DNA of 62,500 nt from Indioceanicola profundi (lineage in GTDB: Bacteria; Pseudomonadota; Alphaproteobacteria; Azospirillales; Azospirillaceae). The position numbers were made by a program, and so were the translations under genes. Positions 56,950 to 62,500 of this stretch are shown here, one piece after another; position 1 is the stretch's first letter, and each line of letters begins with the position of its first letter. Under the pieces are notes generated by a model that saw nothing but the letters and a program-made list of their open reading frames with translations, was not told where the DNA came from and did not search any database. Location of the stretch: positions 952,501 to 1,015,000 of the forward strand of contig NZ_CP030127.1 in the NCBI RefSeq assembly GCF_003568845.1. Reading direction: 5' to 3'.

Positions 56950-58353
56950 ATGTCGTCGAACAGCAATCACACGAACAGCAGCCGCACCGGCGTCGAGCTT
57001 CCCACCCTGTCCCAGGCCTTCCGGGTCTGGCTGCGCATCGCGCTCCTGAGTTTCGGGGGGCCGGCCGGCCAGATTGCCGTCATGCACCGCATCCTGGTGG
57101 AGGAGAAGCGCTGGATCGGGGAGCGGCGTTTCCTGCATGCGCTGAATTACTGCATGCTCCTACCTGGGCCGGAGGCGCAGCAGCTTGCCGTCTATATCGG
57201 CTGGCTGTTGAACCGCACAGTGGGCGGGTTGGTCGCCGGCACCCTGTTCGTGCTGCCGGGCTTTCTTTCCATCCTGGCGCTCAGCATCGTCTACGCGCTT
57301 TACGGTGACGTCGGCTGGGTATCGGCCTTGTTCTTCGGGCTGAAGGCCGCTGTGCTGGCCATTGTATTGCAGGCCGTGGTGCGGGTCGGCCGCAAGGCGG
57401 TGAAGGGCCGGATCATGCTGGCCATTGCCGCCGCCGCCTTCCTGGGTATATTCGCCTTCGGCATTCCATTCCCCTTGATCATTGCCGCCGCCGCCCTGGT
57501 CGGCTGGATCGGCGGCCGGCTGGGAAAGCGGGAGTTCCAGCCCGGCGGTCATGGCGGCGCCCATGGCCCCGCGGTGCCGGATGCGGAAACGGCCCTGGGC
57601 GAACAGGTGCCAGCCCATGCGCGACCGTCGCGCGACTGGTCCTTGCGGATCGGCGGCGCCTTCGCCGCATTGTGGCTGGTTCCGGTCGCCGGCCTGCTTC
57701 TGGCCCTCGGCCCGGACAATGTGTTCAGCCGCATCGCCCTGTTCTTCAGCCAGATGGCCGTGGTGACCTTCGGCGGCGCTTACGCCGTGCTGGCGTATGT
57801 AGCGCAGGAGGCCGTGCAGACCCATGGCTGGCTGCAACCGGGGGAGATGCTGGATGGGCTCGGCATGGCGGAGACCACGCCGGGGCCGTTGATCATGGTG
57901 GTGCAGTTCGTCGGGTTCCTGGGAGCGTTCCGCGATCCGGGCCCGCTGAATCCCCTGTTGGCCGGATCGCTGGCCGCGGTGCTGACCACCTGGGTCACCT
58001 TTGTGCCCTGTTTCCTCTGGATCTTCCTGGGCGCGCCCTGGATCGAGGCAATTCGCGGCAACCGGGCTATCGGCGACGCCTTGGCAGCCGTGACGGCTGC
58101 CGTAGTGGGCGTGATCCTGAATCTGGCTGTCTGGTTCGCCGTCCACACCATATTCACCGAAGTCCGGGAGGTTGGATACGGCATCCTGGCGTTGGAAGTT
58201 CCTGTCTGGAACAGCGTGGACTGGGCGGCGCTCATCCTGTCGGCCGCCGCCATTGTCGCCACTCTCCGCTTCAAAGTCGGCATGGCGCCGCTTCTCATTG
58301 CCTGCGCTGGGGCTGGGCTGCTCCTGCACCTGGGGAGCACTTTCCCAGGCTGA
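56950..58353 (+). CDS. chrA: Chromate transporter ChrA
   Basis: A 467-residue polytopic membrane protein with the two homologous halves of long-chain ChrA. Signature motifs are FGGPAGQIAVMH and LLPGPEAQQLAVYIGW in the first half, FGGAYAVLAYVAQ and AETTPGPLIMVVQFVGF in the second. It exports chromate from the cytoplasm. No chrB regulator gene is adjacent. A compact hairpin follows at 58416-58433. Confidence 0.94.
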   Translation: MSSNSNHTNSSRTGVELPTLSQAFRVWLRIALLSFGGPAGQIAVMHRILVEEKRWIGERRFLHALNYCMLLPGPEAQQLAVYIGWLLNRTVGGLVAGTLFVLPGFLSILALSIVYALYGDVGWVSALFFGLKAAVLAIVLQAVVRVGRKAVKGRIMLAIAAAAFLGIFAFGIPFPLIIAAAALVGWIGGRLGKREFQPGGHGGAHGPAVPDAETALGEQVPAHARPSRDWSLRIGGAFAALWLVPVAGLLLALGPDNVFSRIALFFSQMAVVTFGGAYAVLAYVAQEAVQTHGWLQPGEMLDGLGMAETTPGPLIMVVQFVGFLGAFRDPGPLNPLLAGSLAAVLTTWVTFVPCFLWIFLGAPWIEAIRGNRAIGDALAAVTAAVVGVILNLAVWFAVHTIFTEVREVGYGILALEVPVWNSVDWAALILSAAAIVATLRFKVGMAPLLIACAGAGLLLHLGSTFPG

Positions 58354-58415
58354 ACCGTTCCTGGCGAAGGCCGCGCCGCAATGATGCCCATATCCGACCA
58401 GTAGAACAAAATAAT

Positions 58416-58433
58416 GGCCCCGCAAGCGGGGCC
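58416..58433 (+). terminator. Terminator after chrA
   Basis: A perfect 8-bp stem, GGCCCCGC / GCGGGGCC with loop AA, about 60 bp past the stop. Only two T residues follow closely. Confidence 0.55.
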
Positions 58434-58854
58434 TGTTGGCACTTGGCGTGTTCTGGCAAGCGCGCATAGTTTTGCATTGCAGCATTATTGCTGCGGCACC
58501 CTTTTCGGGCGTTTCCTCCCTGAACTCAGGCCGCGCACAGCGGCTTTCTTTTTCTTCTTTTCCTTCTGGCAGAGGAACCGCGCCGGTGCAATACCCCAAT
58601 AGGCCATTACTCTTCGGATAGTTTTCGGTCACGCCGATTTCCGCTGCGGAATGCCCCGGCGTTGGCGATCGCTGCGACCAGCAGGGTTCAACCATGGCGG
58701 ACAGTGTCCGTTCTGCCACATGGCCGGCAATTGCGTGCCCAAGCTATAACCCTACTCTTTTGGAGTCTTTGGCGGACGCGATCCGACATAGCAGCATCTC
58801 TGTGGCCGACACACGAAACGAGCGGCCTCCGGACACTACGGACAGGGAGCTGAA
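58434..58854. other. Intergenic region upstream of the TonB receptor
   Basis: About 420 bp without a supported gene. A short hairpin GCCGC / GCGGC (58530-58544) followed by a long T/C run (58545-58563) looks like an intrinsic terminator on the plus strand, and may end a small transcript or a leader. No Fur-box or riboswitch was recognised. Confidence 0.4.
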
Positions 58855-61740
58855 ATGAAAGCAAAACGAATTCTTCTGGCTCATTCGTGCGTGGCCGCTC
58901 TTCTGGCAGGTGCCCTTTCCTCTACGACTGCATCCGCCCAGGATACCGGTCAGGCTGTCGCCCCCCAGGCCGGCAGCCTGGAGGAGATCGTCGTCACGGG
59001 GTCGCGCATCCGGCGCGACCCGCTGGAACAGTCCCAGCCTGTGCTGTCATTGGATGAGGAGGCCCTGGCCCGCACCGGCCTTTCCTCCACCGCCGAAATT
59101 CTTCAACGGCTACCAGTCTCGGGCGGCGGGTTGAACAGCCGTTTCAATAACAGCGGCAACTTCGGCAACCCGCCGGACGGCGGCGGCGTCGGCGCTGGCG
59201 CTGCGGAGGTGGATCTGCGTTATCTCGGCTCCCGCCGTACCCTGGTCCTGGTGGATGGTCTCCGCTGGGTCAATGGCGCGTCGGCAAGCGGCATTCCCTC
59301 CGCCACCGACCTCAACACCATTCCGCCCGGCATGATCGAGCGCATCGAAGTGCTGCAGGAGGGCGCGTCCCCCATCTACGGATCGGATGCCATCGCAGGC
59401 GTCATCAACATCATCACCCGCAAACGGCAGGAGGGTTTCGTCGGCTCCGCCCAGATCGGCGCCTATGACGAAGGCGATGGCATCACCCAGGATTACAGCC
59501 TGAGCTGGGGCAGCGACAACGAAGGCACCGCCATCGTCGCAGGGGTCAATTATGTGAAGCAGGAAAGCGTGCTGGCCTCGGACCGCGATATCGCGCTGTT
59601 CCCGACGCCGGGCATTACGGAATGCGACACCTCCTGCAGCTCGGGCACGCCGTTCGGTCGCTTCATCGTCAACAATCCCTTAACCGGGGAGGCTCTGGAC
59701 CTCACGCTCCGTAACGTCATCGCTGGCCGGCCGGTATTCGATCCGTTGAATCCCACCGCGGGCGATTTCCGGCCGTTCGAGACCGCCGACCGGTTCAACT
59801 TCCAGCCCTTCAACTATGTCCAGGCCCCGTCGGAGCGGATCGGCACCTTCTTCACGGTGACGCAGGAGATCACGGACAGCATCAACTTCACCGGAAAGGC
59901 GGTCTACAACAACCGGCAGTCCAGGAACCAGGCTGCCCCGCTGCCGCTGTTCGTGGGCCCCGATGCCGGCAACGGCAACCTGCTGGACACGATCAGCATC
60001 GATGCGACGAACCCGTATAATCCGTTCGGCGTGACGCTGACGCCGGGCGACGCCAACACCCCTGCCAACTACAGCTTCATCGGTCGCCGCTTCGTCGAGG
60101 GCGGGCCGCGCCGGTATGAGCAGTCGGTGAACACCTGGTACGTGTCCGGCACGCTGGACGGCTCATTCCAGATGGGCGAGCGGGACTGGTACTGGGACGT
60201 CAACGGCATCTGGTCCCGGAACGAGGCTACGCAGGAATTCGCCGGCAACGTCAATGCGCAGCGGCTGCAGCAGGCTCTCGGCCCCGTCGCGAACTGCACC
60301 GGAGCGTGCGTGCCCTTCAACCTGTTCGGCGGTCCCGGCAGCATCACGCCGGAACAGGTCGCCTTCGTCCAGTTCACCCAGAAAGACAGCAGCGATCAGG
60401 AGCTGGCGGGCGGCAGCATCAACCTGTCCGGCGATCTGTTCGAGCTTCCGGCCGGTACGCTTGGCATCGCCGTGGGCTACGAGTACCGGGACCAGCAAGG
60501 CAGCTTCGAACCGGATGCCACCGTGGCGGCCGGCCTGGGCTCCGACATCCCGGCCCAGCCGACCTCCGGCCAGTTCGATGTGCATGAGGCCTATGGCGAG
60601 CTTCGCGTGCCCATCATCCGCGACCTGCCTTTCCTTCAGGAGGTGGAGGCCTCGCTGGCCGCCCGCTACTCCGACTATTCAACCTTCGGCGGGGAGACCA
60701 CCTACAGGGCCGGCCTGACCTGGCGTCCGACCGAAGAAGTGCTGCTGCGCGCCTCCTGGGGCGAGGGCTTCCGGGCGCCCGGCATTGGTGAGCTTTACGG
60801 CACCCCCTCCCGCTTCGACCAGGAGATCACGGACCCCTGCTCCGACCTTCTGGGCCTGGCCGGGGGCACGCCAGCCTCCGCCGCTGTGCAGGCCAACTGC
60901 ATCGCGCAGGGGGTCCCCGCCAATGGCAGCTATGTACAGAACAATCCGCAGCTCTCGGTCATTACCGGCGGCAATGAGGAGCTGCAGCCTGAAACCTCGG
61001 AAAGCTGGGTGTTCGGGGCGGTGTACAGCCCGGAATGGGCGCGGGATCAGGCCTGGGTGGACCGGCTGGACATCGAGGCGAACTATTACGACATCACGCT
61101 GGACGGGGCTATCCAGCCGGTGGGCGCCGACACGCTGCTCGGCCGCTGCGCCGAGACGCTGGACGCGTTGAGCTGCGCCGCCATTACCCGCACCGCCTCG
61201 GGCGCGATCGCCCAGATCAACGGGTTGTTGCAGAATATCGGCTCGATCGACACCCGCGGCATCGATGTCACGCTTACCTACCGCGGTCCCGAGACGGCCT
61301 ACGGCGCCTTTGGCCTGTCCTTCATCAATGCGATCCTGCTGGAATATACCGAAACCGTGCCTACCACGTCCGGCACCGGTGAGATCGAGCGCGAAGGGAC
61401 CGAGCGGGGCAGCCCCGACCAGGCCTTCCCGGAATACAAGTTCACGGCTGTCCTGGATTGGAGGATGGGTGACTTCGACGCCGCCTTCACCGCCCGGTAC
61501 GTCAGCGCGGTGGAGGAGACCCAGGCCGACAATGAACTTGGGGAACGTCTCTACGGTGATGTCCAGGTGACCTGGACGCCGTCCATGTGGGACCAGCGGG
61601 TCGGCCTCACTTTGGGCGTCAACAACCTGTTCGACACTGATCCGCCGGGCTGCTTCAGCTGCGGCCTGAACAACTTCGATCCGACCACGTATGACGTGCC
61701 GGGCCGCTTCGGCTATGTCCGGCTGAGCTACAGGATGTAA
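58855..61740 (+). CDS. TonB-dependent outer-membrane receptor
   Basis: A 961-residue receptor. A signal peptide ([15 protein letters not shown], cleavage near ASA-QD) is followed by the TonB box [10 protein letters not shown], a plug domain (about 55-190, with [13 protein letters not shown]) and a large beta barrel ending in VRLSYRM. It belongs to the sphingomonad/caulobacter-like group with GSRIRR after the TonB box, often used for glycan, peptide or other organic substrates. The substrate is unknown, and no partner transporter or enzyme gene is adjacent. A strong hairpin follows. Confidence 0.93.
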   Translation: MKAKRILLAHSCVAALLAGALSSTTASAQDTGQAVAPQAGSLEEIVVTGSRIRRDPLEQSQPVLSLDEEALARTGLSSTAEILQRLPVSGGGLNSRFNNSGNFGNPPDGGGVGAGAAEVDLRYLGSRRTLVLVDGLRWVNGASASGIPSATDLNTIPPGMIERIEVLQEGASPIYGSDAIAGVINIITRKRQEGFVGSAQIGAYDEGDGITQDYSLSWGSDNEGTAIVAGVNYVKQESVLASDRDIALFPTPGITECDTSCSSGTPFGRFIVNNPLTGEALDLTLRNVIAGRPVFDPLNPTAGDFRPFETADRFNFQPFNYVQAPSERIGTFFTVTQEITDSINFTGKAVYNNRQSRNQAAPLPLFVGPDAGNGNLLDTISIDATNPYNPFGVTLTPGDANTPANYSFIGRRFVEGGPRRYEQSVNTWYVSGTLDGSFQMGERDWYWDVNGIWSRNEATQEFAGNVNAQRLQQALGPVANCTGACVPFNLFGGPGSITPEQVAFVQFTQKDSSDQELAGGSINLSGDLFELPAGTLGIAVGYEYRDQQGSFEPDATVAAGLGSDIPAQPTSGQFDVHEAYGELRVPIIRDLPFLQEVEASLAARYSDYSTFGGETTYRAGLTWRPTEEVLLRASWGEGFRAPGIGELYGTPSRFDQEITDPCSDLLGLAGGTPASAAVQANCIAQGVPANGSYVQNNPQLSVITGGNEELQPETSESWVFGAVYSPEWARDQAWVDRLDIEANYYDITLDGAIQPVGADTLLGRCAETLDALSCAAITRTASGAIAQINGLLQNIGSIDTRGIDVTLTYRGPETAYGAFGLSFINAILLEYTETVPTTSGTGEIEREGTERGSPDQAFPEYKFTAVLDWRMGDFDAAFTARYVSAVEETQADNELGERLYGDVQVTWTPSMWDQRVGLTLGVNNLFDTDPPGCFSCGLNNFDPTTYDVPGRFGYVRLSYRM

Positions 61741-61751
61741 GCCTGGATGGG

Positions 61752-61803
61752 GTCCGGCCCCGGTTCAGGTATCCGCGAATAGGTGCCTGGACCGGGGCCG
61801 GAC
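61752..61803 (+). terminator. Long hairpin after the TonB receptor gene
   Basis: A near-perfect 20-bp stem (GTCCGGCCCCGGT at 61752-61764 and ACCGGGGCCGGAC at 61791-61803, extended inwards by CAGG) closes a 12-nt loop. It has no T run but is the strongest hairpin nearby. Confidence 0.65.
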
Positions 61804-62014
61804 TGTCCTGCTCAGCTCAGCCCATGCCATTGCTATTGGATCGACCCGCACCGCGGTTCTGCACCATGCGCTCCTGCACGCCGCAGGACTGCCGTCTCTC
61901 CGCCGCGTAACTGGCTTCAGCATCGTGCGACAGGCGTCTCTTGCGTCCGGCCAGTTTGGAACCGCTCCATCCAGGCCCGGTTGGACGCCAGTTACATAGC
62001 CTGGAGATCGTGAC

Positions 62015-62379
62015 GTGTCCCGACCGAGGTACGAAGGCACCTCGCCACGCTGGCTTGCGCTTGCCGGCGGAGTGCTTGCTGCTGGCGCCGCACTGGCCGT
62101 CATCGGCGCACGGCAGCGCCATCCCATGCCGGCCCCCAAGGCCCCGGAGCGGAGCCGCACTGCGCTTATCAACGGCATCCCGATGCGGTGGGAACAGCAT
62201 GGCGGCGGGCTTTGGCGGCACGGCTCAACGCGGACCTCTTCGTCATTCCGGACGCCTACCACTTCACGCCGGAGGATCATCCGGAGGTAATCGCCGGCAT
62301 CCTCCGCCGCACCATAGAAAGGGCGGAAATCCGGCCACCTCACATGCGATCCGTTCAAGCGCTGGCAGCACTGCCCTGA
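62015..62379 (+). pseudogene. Decayed alpha/beta-hydrolase with internal deletion
   Basis: The frame from GTG 62015 gives a membrane-anchored start (WLALAGGVLAAGAALAVIG) and then ALINGIPMRWEQHGGG, the usual beginning of an alpha/beta-hydrolase domain. Directly after it, in another frame, comes ARLNADLFVIPDAYHFTPED, the usual C-terminal end of the same fold with its catalytic His. The roughly 180 residues in between, including the nucleophile, are missing. This looks like a gene reduced by one internal deletion. Confidence 0.6.
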
Positions 62380-62500
62380 TCTCCAGGAGGGAGGGCCTCC
62401 TGTGGGGCCACGTTGCATTCGGCGCATGGGACAGACGGCCTCGCTCCTCCCTGCACGATCACCGGCCAAGGAAGCGCCGCAATATATCCGCAGCCTCGTC
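62380..62500. other. Window end, no supported gene
   Basis: About 120 bp. I see no coding start, RNA gene or clear signal here. Confidence 0.4.

Noticed and set aside
61765..62469. A 234-codon minus-strand frame at the window end
   Set aside because: It overlaps the TonB-receptor hairpin and the decayed hydrolase, is Arg/Pro-rich and lacks a ribosome-binding site.

Overview
The window is GC-rich DNA from an alphaproteobacterium, probably Rhodospirillales/Azospirillales. The 16S rRNA has the alphaproteobacterial form, and the gene set (MucR/Ros-type regulator, ExoD, two-domain ChrA, TonB receptor) agrees. I cannot fix the genus by eye. No insertion sequence, prophage or CRISPR array was seen.

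Layout. Positions 1-3.4 kb hold a minus-strand rRNA operon with a good promoter (TTGACG-17 bp-TATATA), but in the order 16S - 5S - tRNA-fMet - 23S instead of 16S - tRNA-Ile - tRNA-Ala - 23S - 5S. Positions 3.5-12.6 kb carry accessory and housekeeping genes: a secreted propeller-like protein, a serralysin-type RTX protease, a fluoroacetate-dehalogenase-like hydrolase, an aldo/keto reductase, gltX and a chemoreceptor. Positions 50-62.5 kb are similarly mixed: HNH protein, exoD, groES-groEL, hyi, chrA, a TonB receptor and a decayed alpha/beta-hydrolase.

The centre (12.8-49.8 kb) looks like one export and cell-surface island. It holds a nearly complete type II secretion system in three blocks: gspG-H-I-J-L-M and a GspC/N-like gene; gspF-E-O; gspD-K. 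Interleaved with these are genes resembling the Pseudomonas Fap functional-amyloid system: an outer-membrane protein built like FapF (coiled coil, linker, beta barrel), a secreted C39 peptidase like FapD, a 1476-residue and a 582-residue exported protein made of about 21 and 8 copies of a QQNNG-centred repeat with the same ~69-residue period, and a 122-residue exported protein with a single degenerate copy. The FapF-like gene heads the pseudopilin operon and diverges from a LuxR-type regulator gene, which is followed by the giant repeat protein.

Between the T2SS blocks sits a copper module: a 1690-residue multicopper oxidase of the very large (manganese-oxidase-like) kind, a propeller protein and two SCO copper chaperones. 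Further along are a c-type cytochrome/periplasmic-binding fusion broken by a frameshift at a G6 tract, a large Ig/cadherin-like exported protein, and an ECF sigma/anti-sigma pair.

Working model (inference): the LuxR, MucR-like and ECF regulators control a surface fibre or matrix made of QQNNG-repeat proteins. These would be exported through the FapF-like barrel, trimmed by the C39 peptidase, and accompanied by T2SS-exported enzymes including the oxidase. The combination of Fap-like parts with a T2SS and a giant copper oxidase is the most unusual feature here.
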